Source: Spirochaetales bacterium (GTDB lineage: Bacteria > Spirochaetota > Spirochaetia > DSM-2461). From it: a stretch of 64,000 nt of DNA. The notes under the pieces are model-generated. The model saw nothing but the letters and a program-made list of their open reading frames with translations. It ran no database searches and was not told where the DNA came from. Numbering within the stretch: position 1 is the first letter of the stretch; every line of letters begins with the position of its first letter. Of the stretch, positions 54,599 through 62,865 are shown one piece after another. Location of the stretch: contig QKAW01000036.1 in NCBI GenBank assembly GCA_003247135.1, positions 62,001 to 126,000 of the forward strand, written 5' to 3'. The translations under genes were made by a program, and so were the position numbers.

Positions 54599-55465
54599 AT
54601 GAGAAGTATGACGGGTTTTGGTACCAGTGAATTTTGCGATGAAAAGTTGAGGGTTACAATAGATTTAAAAGCCTATAACAATAAATATCTTGATATATCT
54701 TTAAATATGCCTACATGGTTAAATCCTATTGAGTCTAAAATTAGGGAAAAGGTTAAGGATAAAGGGATAACCAGGGGAAGGGTTGAGTTAAATATCAGAA
54801 TAAAAGAGCTGATAGAAGATGTAACTGTTACTATTGATCATAACATGGTAAAGGAAGTCGTTCATGGTCTCCGGGAAGTAATTACAGTTTCAGATATTGA
54901 TAATAAAATTACAGTCTCTGATATAATGAATTTTGAAGGTGTCGTTAAAACAGATAAAAAAAGAGACATTGATAAACTCTGGATTGTTATTGACGGGGAA
55001 CTTGAAAATGTACTGAATCAGTTTTTAATAGAGAAAGATCGTGAAGGATCTCAACTTAAAGATGATATTTTTAAATCCCTGGATCTTATTCATGAATCCG
55101 CAAAAAAAGTTGAAAGTTTTGTTCCGGAGATCGAAGCAAGGATTAAAAACAGTTTTAAAGAGCGATTTTCTGAAGTTTTAGGACACGATATAGATGAAAA
55201 CAGAATTTTAAGTGAACTTGGTGTTTTACTTGTTAAGTATGATATAAATGAAGAGATTGTAAGGCTTAATTCTCATATTGATAATTTTAAAAAAAGCAGC
55301 ATAATAGTACCTTCCGGGAAAAAACTTGATTTTATCTCTCAGGAGATGAACAGAGAGATTAATACCATCGGCTCTAAAAGTCCAATTATAGAAATTAGCC
55401 AGTTGGTTATTGATATGAAAAACAGTCTTGAACAGATAAGGGAGCAGGCAAGAAATGTCGAGTAA
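54599..55465 (+). CDS. YicC/YloC-family endoribonuclease
   Basis: 288 residues with family marks MRSMTGFGTSEFCDE at the start, ITRGRVELNIRI and a C-terminal GKKLDFISQEMNREINTIGSKS, which precedes the conserved end. YicC proteins are metal-dependent RNases acting on sRNAs and other transcripts. It starts directly at the murC stop and overlaps the kinase gene by 11 bases, so three genes are translationally linked. Confidence 0.92.
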   Translation: MRSMTGFGTSEFCDEKLRVTIDLKAYNNKYLDISLNMPTWLNPIESKIREKVKDKGITRGRVELNIRIKELIEDVTVTIDHNMVKEVVHGLREVITVSDIDNKITVSDIMNFEGVVKTDKKRDIDKLWIVIDGELENVLNQFLIEKDREGSQLKDDIFKSLDLIHESAKKVESFVPEIEARIKNSFKERFSEVLGHDIDENRILSELGVLLVKYDINEEIVRLNSHIDNFKKSSIIVPSGKKLDFISQEMNREINTIGSKSPIIEISQLVIDMKNSLEQIREQARNVE

Positions 55466-55979
55466 AGAGATAAGAATAGCAATCTCAGGTAAAAGTGGCT
55501 GCGGAAATTCAACTGTATCCAAAATAATAAGTGAGAAACTGAATTGTAAAATGGTTAATTATACATTTCATAATATAGCAGAAGAACAAAATATGGATTT
55601 TAAAGAGTTCTGTTTAATGGCAGAAAAGGATCCAAAATGGGATTACTATGTTGATGAAAAACAGGTTGAAATGGCAATGGAAGGTTCCAGTGTTTTAGGT
55701 TCAAGATTGGCTATATGGATGTTAAAAGAGGCTAATCTAAAGGTTTTTTTAACAGCAAGTCCGGAGGTAAGAGCCGGTAGAATCCAAAAAAGAGAAGGTG
55801 GAGATCTTGCTACAATTATGGCAGAAACTGATGCCAGAGATAGCAGGGACTCAGCAAGGTATAAAAAGTTATATAATATAGATAACTCGGACTACGGTTT
55901 TTGTGATATAATTATCAATACCGATAAACTTGATCAATATCAGGTAGCCAGTATAATTTTAGCTGCTATATCTAAATAG
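55455..55979 (+). CDS. Cytidylate kinase-like P-loop protein
   Basis: 174-residue P-loop NMP kinase: RIAISGKSGCGNSTVSKIIS carries a Walker A variant (GKSGCGNST, Asn in place of the usual Lys), VLGSRLAIWML and RKREGG-like RIQKREGGDL, then ARDSRDSARYKKLYNID, typical of the shorter archaeal-type CMP kinases. Replacement of the P-loop Lys by Asn is usual in that family. Substrate CMP/dCMP is inferred. 59 bases separate it from rpoZ. Confidence 0.78.
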   Translation: MSSKEIRIAISGKSGCGNSTVSKIISEKLNCKMVNYTFHNIAEEQNMDFKEFCLMAEKDPKWDYYVDEKQVEMAMEGSSVLGSRLAIWMLKEANLKVFLTASPEVRAGRIQKREGGDLATIMAETDARDSRDSARYKKLYNIDNSDYGFCDIIINTDKLDQYQVASIILAAISK

Positions 55980-56038
55980 GATTTACAATTATAGTAATTT
56001 CCTGTACTATTCATATACTTTTATAAAAGAGGTTAATA

Positions 56039-56245
56039 ATGGACGAATCCAAAATGATCATTCCTATTGAGAATCTTGTAAATAATTCAGGTAATATTTA
56101 TGAGTTAACAAATGCTGCAATTTCCAGATCCAGACAACTGTCAAAAACAGGTTCAAAAGAACTTGATGATAATTTAGGAAAAATTGTATCAGTATCTATA
56201 AAAGAGATTGTAACTGGAAAGGTTAAGTATAAATACGAAAGATAA
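56039..56245 (+). CDS. rpoZ: RNA polymerase omega subunit
   Basis: 68 residues. IPIENLVNNSGNIYELTNAAISRSRQL has the omega pattern (NxYELxxAAxxRxRQL), followed by KIVSVSIKEIVTGKV. It assists folding of beta-prime and assembly of RNA polymerase. Divergent and short, as in other spirochaetes. ATG 56039 has GAGGT upstream. The end overlaps the inferred miaA start by 17 bases. Confidence 0.87.
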   Translation: MDESKMIIPIENLVNNSGNIYELTNAAISRSRQLSKTGSKELDDNLGKIVSVSIKEIVTGKVKYKYER

Positions 56246-57161
56246 AATTCCTGTAATACTGCTTTTTGGACCTACCGCGGTTGGAAAAACAGAATTACTA
56301 CTAGATCTTTTTAAAGATATAGGGGAAGTCATAAATGCTGATTCAATGCAGGTCTACAAGGATCTTGATATTGGATCAGCAAAACCGACATTGGATTATG
56401 TCAAAAAAATACCCCATCACCTAATTTCTATAATTGATCCATCAAAGCAGTTCAGTGTCGCTGATTTTGTCAGTTTAGCTGATAAAGCTGTATCTGAAAT
56501 ATATAATAGGGGAAAGATTCCGGTAATTTCCGGAGGTACTGCATTCTATTTTAAAAATTTTATATATGGGTTGCCGGAACTACCAACAGTATGTCCGGAA
56601 ATTAGAGATAAAGTACAGTTAATGTTAAAGGAAGATGGAATAAATGGTTTATATAGTCAGTTAAAGGAATTGGATTCCAGTGCTGCTATGGAAATTAATC
56701 CCGGTGATACCTACAGGGTAACCAGAGCCCTTGAAATATTTCTTCAGACCGGGCGTTCCATTCTAAGTTTCAAACTGCCTGAAATTCCAAGAGAAAAGTA
56801 TAATTTTTTAATAATTGGATTGGAAAGAGAGAGAGAAGAGCTTTATAATAGAATAGATAAACGTGTAGATATTATGTTTAACGATGGCATGATAAATGAG
56901 TTTAAAGCTCTTTACAAAAGGGATATGTCTCCAGAATCTCCCGGGATGAGGGGTATTGGATATAGTGAATTTTTCCAGATGATGATTTCAGGCTGCTGGA
57001 ATAGAGAAGATTTAAAAAATGAAATTAGACGTAATTCAAGGCGATATGCTAAACGTCAAATTACTTTTTTTAAATCTTTTAGCAACGTTCATTGGTTTAA
57101 TCCAGAATGTAAAAAAGAATTAAAAGCATTAGTAGAAGAGTTTCTTTTTAAGAGCTCTTGA
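56229..57161 (+). CDS. miaA: tRNA dimethylallyltransferase, probable ATA start
   Basis: Adds the isopentenyl group to A37 of tRNAs reading U-starting codons. The P-loop LLFGPTAVGKTELL and INADSMQVYKDLDIGSAKP, then PHHLISIIDP, GGTAFYF, TYRVTRALEIF and RRYAKRQITFF are all present. The first ATG (56346) would lie after the P-loop and destroy the enzyme. The frame is open back to 56214 with no ATG, GTG or TTG. GGAAAGG at 56216-56222 is ideally spaced for ATA at 56229, giving 310 residues, the family length. Confidence 0.88.
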   Translation: MNTKDKIPVILLFGPTAVGKTELLLDLFKDIGEVINADSMQVYKDLDIGSAKPTLDYVKKIPHHLISIIDPSKQFSVADFVSLADKAVSEIYNRGKIPVISGGTAFYFKNFIYGLPELPTVCPEIRDKVQLMLKEDGINGLYSQLKELDSSAAMEINPGDTYRVTRALEIFLQTGRSILSFKLPEIPREKYNFLIIGLEREREELYNRIDKRVDIMFNDGMINEFKALYKRDMSPESPGMRGIGYSEFFQMMISGCWNREDLKNEIRRNSRRYAKRQITFFKSFSNVHWFNPECKKELKALVEEFLFKSS

Positions 57162-57226
57162 CTATAGGTTAAATCATTTGCATAATGATTTAAGTTTTAT
57201 AATAGTTCAAACTAGGGAGTATTTCA

Positions 57227-57316
57227 GTGCCTTGTGGTAAAAAGCGAAAGCGAAAAAAAATAGCTACTCATAAGAGAAAGAAAAAGCTAAGAAAAAACAG
57301 ACATAAGCATAAATAG
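57227..57316 (+). CDS. 29-residue AURKAIP1/COX24-type basic protein
   Basis: GTG 57227 with AGGGAG upstream, stop TAG at 57314-57316. The peptide MPCGKKRKRKKIATHKRKKK then LRKNRHKHK is almost wholly basic and matches the tiny AURKAIP1/COX24-domain proteins, relatives of mitochondrial ribosomal protein mS38. I expect it to be a ribosome component (inference from family). It is followed immediately by a strong terminator, so it is a monocistronic or operon-end gene missed by most length cut-offs. Confidence 0.85.
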   Translation: MPCGKKRKRKKIATHKRKKKLRKNRHKHK

Positions 57317-57336
57317 TCTTATGCCCAAAATCACTA

Positions 57337-57368
57337 AGACAGCTCGTTAATTAGAGCTGTCTATTTTT
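57337..57368 (+). terminator. Rho-independent terminator
   Basis: AGACAGCTC (57337-57345) pairs perfectly with GAGCTGTCT (57354-57362) around an 8-base loop, followed by ATTTTT. It ends the unit containing rpoZ, miaA and the 29-residue gene, and separates it from dxs. Confidence 0.88.
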
Positions 57369-57402
57369 AATTAAAAAAAATCCCAGAATTAAGGAGAGTT
57401 CC

Positions 57403-59316
57403 TTGTCTGATTATCAGATACTATCTAAAATTGAGAAACCTGAAGACTTAAAAGGTTTAACTCATAAGGAACTTAGATTACTAACAAAAGAAATCCGAGA
57501 GTATATAATAGAACATGTAAGTAAAACAGGGGGACACCTGGCATCAAACTTAGGAATTGTTGAATTAACAGTTGCTCTACACAGAGTTTTTAATTCACCA
57601 AAGGACAAGTTTATATTTGATGTAGGTCATCAATGTTATACCCATAAAATACTAACTGGCAGAAAAGAGAGATTTTCAACAAACAGACAGCTTAACGGAT
57701 TAAGCGGTTTTACAAGAAGGTATGAGAGTGAGCATGATTTTGTAGATGCAGGCCACGCTTCTACATCTATTTCATCTGCCCTGGGGATATTACTAGGTGA
57801 AGAGTTACAAGGTGAGTTTAACTATATTATTCCTGTAATAGGGGACGCGTCACTAACTGGCGGGATGGCCTATGAAGCTATGAATCATTTAGGGCATCTT
57901 AAAAAAAAGATGATAGTTATATTAAACGATAACAATATGTCTATCGATTCCAGCGTAGGAGCTATGTCTTCCAATTTAAGTAAACTTACTACTACAAAGA
58001 GTTATCAGAGATTTAAAAGATTTGCAGACTGGACTATGCTTCATATTCCATTTATTGGTAAAAGTTTCTATGCAGGTGTTATGCGTTGGAAGAAGTCTGT
58101 TAAAACATTTTTTTATAAATCAAATATTTTTACAGATCTCGGTATAAAATATATAGGTCCAATTGATGGTCATAATTTAAATGAGCTGGAGAGAGTCCTA
58201 TCCAGGGTTAAACTTTTAGATGAACCTGTTCTTATTCATATAATAACAAAAAAAGGCAAAGGGTATGAATTTGCAGAGAAGGAACCGGGAAAGTACCATG
58301 GAGTAAAACCCTTTAATCCAGAGGATGGTATATTAAAGTCAGGGGATAATTCTGTAAATTATACAGATGCATTTTCTAGTGCAATAAATACTTTAGCTGA
58401 ACGCAATAATAAAATAGTAGCTATTACTGCAGCAATGATGAGTGGAACTGGGTTAACATCTTTTTTTAACAAATACCCTTCCAGAAGTTTTGATGTTGGG
58501 ATAACTGAAGAACATGCAGTTACTTTGGCTTCAGGTTTTGCAATATCCGGATTAATACCTGTTGTTGCAATTTATTCAACATTTATACAGCGGAGTATTG
58601 ATCAGATTATTCATGATATTGCAATTCCGGGACTTCAGGTAATATTTGCTCTGGATAGGGCTGGAATAGTACCTGCTGATGGGGAAGCACATCAGGGACT
58701 GTTTGATATTGCTCTATTAAAATCTGTACCGGGAATTGTTATAATGGCACCTTCAGTTAAAAGTGAAATGGATCAAATGCTTAATTTTGCAATAAATTAT
58801 AAGGGCCCTACAGTTATCAGATATCCAAAAGATTCGGTTTTACCTGAGAGGCCTGAATTTTCCAAACCAGTTGTATTAGGTGATGGTCTATTATTTAAGG
58901 AAAGGGATAGCAAAATACTAATTGTAACCTATGGGCAAATGCTACAGGAGGCATTTGATGCAAAAGAGATTCTACTTAAAAAAGATTTGGACGTAGATAT
59001 CTATTCCATGCGATTTCTTACATTGTATAACAAGATGGATCTTGCATCAAAATTTAGTCAGTATAGTTTAATTATAGTAGTTGAAGATGGAATAATAAAG
59101 GGTGGTGTTGGTGAAGAACTTGGGCTACTGATAAATAGTACTTATCAGCTTTTATATATATTAGGTGTGGATAATAGCTTCCTTACCCATGGTACAAGGA
59201 AAGAGTTAAAAGAGCTTTGTCATACAGATAGTAAATCAATAGCTGAATTTATTATTGCCAGAACAGAAGAAGTAAATTATAAATCTATGGTAGAGAGGAT
59301 TAATGCAAAGTGGTAG
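57403..59316 (+). CDS. dxs: 1-deoxy-D-xylulose-5-phosphate synthase
   Basis: TPP enzyme condensing pyruvate and glyceraldehyde-3-phosphate, first step of the MEP isoprenoid pathway, which also supplies the dimethylallyl group used by MiaA. The 637 residues have HLASNLGIVELTVALH, FDVGHQCYTHKILTGR, the TPP motif GDASLTGGMAYEAMNHLG with NDNNMSI, KGKGYEFAE, and the transketolase-like part with VGITEEHAVTLASG and DRAGIVPADGEAHQG. TTG 57403 has AAGGAGA upstream. The stop overlaps the ArsR gene. Confidence 0.97.
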   Translation: MSDYQILSKIEKPEDLKGLTHKELRLLTKEIREYIIEHVSKTGGHLASNLGIVELTVALHRVFNSPKDKFIFDVGHQCYTHKILTGRKERFSTNRQLNGLSGFTRRYESEHDFVDAGHASTSISSALGILLGEELQGEFNYIIPVIGDASLTGGMAYEAMNHLGHLKKKMIVILNDNNMSIDSSVGAMSSNLSKLTTTKSYQRFKRFADWTMLHIPFIGKSFYAGVMRWKKSVKTFFYKSNIFTDLGIKYIGPIDGHNLNELERVLSRVKLLDEPVLIHIITKKGKGYEFAEKEPGKYHGVKPFNPEDGILKSGDNSVNYTDAFSSAINTLAERNNKIVAITAAMMSGTGLTSFFNKYPSRSFDVGITEEHAVTLASGFAISGLIPVVAIYSTFIQRSIDQIIHDIAIPGLQVIFALDRAGIVPADGEAHQGLFDIALLKSVPGIVIMAPSVKSEMDQMLNFAINYKGPTVIRYPKDSVLPERPEFSKPVVLGDGLLFKERDSKILIVTYGQMLQEAFDAKEILLKKDLDVDIYSMRFLTLYNKMDLASKFSQYSLIIVVEDGIIKGGVGEELGLLINSTYQLLYILGVDNSFLTHGTRKELKELCHTDSKSIAEFIIARTEEVNYKSMVERINAKW

Positions 59317-59627
59317 ATGGCATTGAACAACAAATACCTTCCGATCAGACTATAGATAGTGTTTCCTCCCATTTAGAAGTTATGGGGAACCCTACAAGGC
59401 TTAAAATTATGTATTACTTATCAACAAATGAACTTGGTGTTTTAGAATTATCTGAGTTGTTAAATATGAGTATGCCTGCTATAAGCCATCACTTAAGAAT
59501 TTTGAAGGATAAAAATATAGTAACCCGTCGTCATGAGGGTAAAAATGTATATTATAAAATGGAAGATCCCTGTCTAATTCAGGTTCTTGATTTGGCAAAA
59601 GTTCATATTGAAAATCATCATAGCTGA
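59310..59627 (+). CDS. ArsR-family winged-helix regulator
   Basis: 105 residues. GNPTRLKIMYYLSTNELGVLELSELLNMSMPAISHHLRILKDKNIVTRRHEGKN is a complete ArsR helix-turn-helix and wing. The C-terminus ends IENHHS, and there is no CxC metal-box in the recognition helix. It could sense a metal by other sites or be metal-independent. GTG 59310 overlaps the dxs stop, so it is transcribed with dxs; target unknown. It converges with the next gene, overlapping by 10 bases. Confidence 0.9.
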   Translation: MVDGIEQQIPSDQTIDSVSSHLEVMGNPTRLKIMYYLSTNELGVLELSELLNMSMPAISHHLRILKDKNIVTRRHEGKNVYYKMEDPCLIQVLDLAKVHIENHHS

Positions 59628-60214
59628 AACAGTTCATGCTGTCTTGGTATAAATTCATAATAATCTGTTTGCTCTTTATAGGATTTAAGTGATGAAAACA
59701 GCTTTTGCAGAGGATTTTCCTGTATAACAGGTTTAAATACAGATTTATCTACCAGGTTATCAATAAAAAGATCAGATGCATTTCTGAATTTATCCATTTC
59801 TGCAACAGTCTTAAATTCAAAATTATTATCAATTAAAATTTCGGTAATTTCCAGCATCACACTTATTAGTGTTTCAAAGGTTTTATTATTTATATATGTT
59901 TCAAACTCTTCAAAAAGTGCGTAACTAAAAAGATATTCCAGACTTTTTATAGGATTAAAATTCATTGTCCCCAATGCCATAAGTCTTGATGCCTCACTTA
60001 TAGACATTGATTTAACAAGTGTTTGCTGTATAGTATCCAAGGGAATTTTTCCTTGTGAGAATTCAATAATTTTAACTATTGAACCATCAAGATTATCATC
60101 TTCACGGTTTTTTATTATATGTTTCATGAGTTCTTGATATTTTTGCAGATTAAAATTATTAAAAATCTCATATAAATCGTTTATAAAATACAGAAAGCTA
60201 CCTCTACAAATCAA
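59618..60214 (-). CDS. Hypothetical helical protein
   Basis: 198 residues, not recognised. Mostly helical and acidic, no signal peptide or membrane segment (IINDLYEIF-like start, SLEYLFSYALFEEFETY, SVMLEITEILIDNNFEF). The TTG start at 60214 has no clear ribosome binding site and a later start is possible. It lies 62 bases downstream of the HD-GYP gene on the same strand and could belong to the same signalling unit (inference). Confidence 0.55.
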   Translation of the reverse strand: MICRGSFLYFINDLYEIFNNFNLQKYQELMKHIIKNREDDNLDGSIVKIIEFSQGKIPLDTIQQTLVKSMSISEASRLMALGTMNFNPIKSLEYLFSYALFEEFETYINNKTFETLISVMLEITEILIDNNFEFKTVAEMDKFRNASDLFIDNLVDKSVFKPVIQENPLQKLFSSLKSYKEQTDYYEFIPRQHELFQL

Positions 60215-60276
60215 CTGGTTTAAATAGTAACCAGCGAAGTATAAATAATTATGAAAAGTAATACAAGTAATCTGAG

Positions 60277-61440
60277 TTAAACAATTCCGTACTGTTTTTC
60301 GAATTCAACAGCCTCAGAAAAAGACAGAACTTTTTTTATTTGTGAACTATTTTCTTCGTTTATACTAAAAATTGGTCGTTCAGAGAGAACTGAATTTGAT
60401 GTTGTTGTAATCTGCTGCATAATAGGATAGGTCTGTTTGTCTGAGTTATAGTTTATAGAACGGGCTATAGAACCATTTTCCATTTGAACATAACATCCTA
60501 GAGGGTATAGAGTTAATAAATTTACTAATTGTCTGATAATTTTATCATCGTAGGTTCTACCTATCTGTTTCATCATATTTAGTAAACTGTTGTGTGCATC
60601 TTTTCCTTTTCGGAAAGGTCTGTCAGATATCTGAGCATCAAATGAACAAGCTATGGCAATAATTTTTCCAAATTGAGAAATTTTCTGTCCAGGAAGTTTC
60701 TGGGGATATCCGGATGCATCTTCACGTTCATGGTGTTCAAGAACTCCCAGAAGAACATCTCTTGATACATTTAAAGTTTTTAGAATTCTAAAACTTAATA
60801 TTGTGTGGGTAGATAAGGATTTTTTCTCTTCTTCTGTCTGTGCTCCTGACCCGTTATAAAGTCTTTCAGGAAGTTTTAACAGTCCAATCTCATGGAAAAG
60901 ACAGGAAATTCCAAGTTCAACTAGTTTATGCTGAGGAAATTTCATTTTTTCACCAATAGCAATTGATAGAATAGTTGTTTTTGTTGAATGAGTAACATTA
61001 TAGTTATGATCGTAGGCCGGTAAGCTGGCTAGTCTTAAAATATATGTAGGATTAGTTTTAATCTCTTTTATTATCTCTTTTATTTTATCGCTTACTACAT
61101 TCAGGTTTAACTTTTCATTATTTTTAAAATCTCTAAAAATAGTATTAACATAATCAAGGCACTTTTTATAGAACTTTTCAGCATTCTCTTTACCTTTCTG
61201 TTCTTCAACACCTGCAGTTATTGATGATGTAAGTGAAGGTGTTGCAACTCTGTCCTCTTCTGCAATTTCCTGTAGTTCATTATGCGAGTAAATGTGTGTA
61301 ATATTCCATCTTTTAAGATTATCTGCAATATCCTGTGTGTATTGTAAATCTACAGGTAATAGTAGAAAATTTTTATCAAGATAAAGATCAACATTGTAGT
61401 AGTAGTTAACTTTTAGTTGATTAACAGGTGTTTTTATCAC
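60277..61440 (-). CDS. HD-GYP-domain protein with altered HD motif
   Basis: 387 residues. The N-terminal 100 residues (PVNQLKVNYYYNVDLYL) resemble the lead-in of many HD-GYP proteins. The core has THSTKTTILSIAIG, then FHEIGLLKLPERL where HD-GYP proteins normally have HDIGK, and LEHHEREDASGYPQKL with the full HHExxDGxGYP-like motif. The change HD to HE and GK to GL makes c-di-GMP phosphodiesterase activity uncertain. The start is GTG 61440. Probably reads or degrades c-di-GMP; no sensor domain is visible. Confidence 0.85.
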   Translation of the reverse strand: MIKTPVNQLKVNYYYNVDLYLDKNFLLLPVDLQYTQDIADNLKRWNITHIYSHNELQEIAEEDRVATPSLTSSITAGVEEQKGKENAEKFYKKCLDYVNTIFRDFKNNEKLNLNVVSDKIKEIIKEIKTNPTYILRLASLPAYDHNYNVTHSTKTTILSIAIGEKMKFPQHKLVELGISCLFHEIGLLKLPERLYNGSGAQTEEEKKSLSTHTILSFRILKTLNVSRDVLLGVLEHHEREDASGYPQKLPGQKISQFGKIIAIACSFDAQISDRPFRKGKDAHNSLLNMMKQIGRTYDDKIIRQLVNLLTLYPLGCYVQMENGSIARSINYNSDKQTYPIMQQITTTSNSVLSERPIFSINEENSSQIKKVLSFSEAVEFEKQYGIV

Positions 61441-61559
61441 TTAATACATTTCTCCCTAACTTTTTTACGGAATATTATTATAATAACTTTAATATATATT
61501 TGCACATTTTCATAACTTTTTATAGTATAGATCAGTAAATAATTTTTGAAGGGAGAATT

Positions 61560-62807
61560 ATGTATAATATTACAAAGTCAAATAAGCTTAAAAGTGTCTG
61601 TTATGACATTAGAGGTCCAATTTACGACGAAGCTAAACGTCTTGAAGAGGATGGTTACAGGTTAATAAAGTTAAATATTGGAAATCCCGCCCCCTTTGGC
61701 TTTGAAACTCCTGAGGAGATAAGTAGAGATATTATACGAAATTTTTCTGAAGCCGATGGATATACAACTTCTAATGGACTTTTTTCTGCTAGAAAAGCTG
61801 TTATGCATGAGTGTCAGAAAAAAAATATTAGGGATGTCGATGTAGAGGATATATTTATTGGTAATGGTGTAAGTGAATTAATTGGTATTTCTATGCAGGC
61901 ACTTTTGAATGATGGTGATGAAATTTTAATCCCTATGCCAGACTATCCTTTATGGACAGCTTCAGCAACTCTAGCTGGTGGAAAGGCTATTCACTATATG
62001 TGTAATGAGGATGATAACTGGTATCCGGATCTTGATGACATAGAATCAAAAATCACAAAAACCACTAAGGCTATAGTTATTATAAATCCTAACAATCCTA
62101 CAGGTAGTCTATACCCTGTTGAAATACTTCAACAAATTGTAGAACTTGCAAGAAAACACTCTCTAATCATTTTTTCAGATGAAATCTATGATAAAATTCT
62201 ATATGAAGGTGAACATACTTCTATTGCAAGTCTTGCTGATGATATATTTTTTGTTACATTTAATGGTATGTCAAAATCCTATAGAGCTGCGGGTTACAGA
62301 GCAGGCTGGATGATATTGTCAGGTAATAAGGCAATTGCAAAAGACTATATTGAGGGAATAACTATGCTCTCTAACATGAGACTTTGCGCAAATGTTCCTG
62401 GACAGTTAGGAATACAGACTGCCCTTGGAGGATTCCAGTCAATTTATGAACTTACTAAAAAAGGCGGCAGACTTTATGAACAGTTAAACTACTGCTATGA
62501 GAGATTGATAAAGATTCCTGGTGTTACATGTACAAAACCTAAAGGAGCACTATACTGCTTCCCAAAAATTGATACAAAAATGTATGCAATAAATGATGAC
62601 TGTGAATTTATAAAAGATCTTTTAATACAGACTAAAGTTCTACTAGTACAGGGTTCCGGATTTAATGTAAAAACACCTGATCACTTCCGGATCATTTTTT
62701 TAGCAGATATAAAGATTTTGAAAGAGGCTTTGGATAGAATCGAGGGATATCTTGAAAAAAGAAGATTAAGAGTTCAAAAATTACAAGAGATTACAGCATC
62801 TTGTTAG
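61560..62807 (+). CDS. Alanine aminotransferase (AlaA-like)
   Basis: 415-residue fold-type I PLP enzyme. YDIRGPIYDEAKRLEEDG, LNIGNPAPFGFETP, YTTSNGLFSARKAV, IFIGNGVSELIGISMQALL, IINPNNPTGSLYP and FNGMSKSYRAAGYRAGWM (PLP Lys) match E. coli AlaA, which makes alanine from pyruvate and glutamate. Near full length identity of motif order makes this call firm at family level, substrate by inference. It precedes gltX by 58 bases. Confidence 0.9.
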   Translation: MYNITKSNKLKSVCYDIRGPIYDEAKRLEEDGYRLIKLNIGNPAPFGFETPEEISRDIIRNFSEADGYTTSNGLFSARKAVMHECQKKNIRDVDVEDIFIGNGVSELIGISMQALLNDGDEILIPMPDYPLWTASATLAGGKAIHYMCNEDDNWYPDLDDIESKITKTTKAIVIINPNNPTGSLYPVEILQQIVELARKHSLIIFSDEIYDKILYEGEHTSIASLADDIFFVTFNGMSKSYRAAGYRAGWMILSGNKAIAKDYIEGITMLSNMRLCANVPGQLGIQTALGGFQSIYELTKKGGRLYEQLNYCYERLIKIPGVTCTKPKGALYCFPKIDTKMYAINDDCEFIKDLLIQTKVLLVQGSGFNVKTPDHFRIIFLADIKILKEALDRIEGYLEKRRLRVQKLQEITASC

Positions 62808-62865
62808 AATCTTAAATTTTTTTATATAATAGATTTTTATACAATAAACAAGGATGAGGTACACT

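Noticed and set aside
56346-57161. miaA starting at the first ATG, 56346
   Set aside because: This start would remove the P-loop GPTAVGKT and the first 39 residues that are plainly encoded upstream in the same frame.
57841-57960. Loss of the TPP motif in Dxs (GDA instead of GDG)
   Set aside because: The rest of the motif and the downstream Asn are intact and this variant occurs in other Dxs proteins as far as I recall, so it is not evidence of inactivity.
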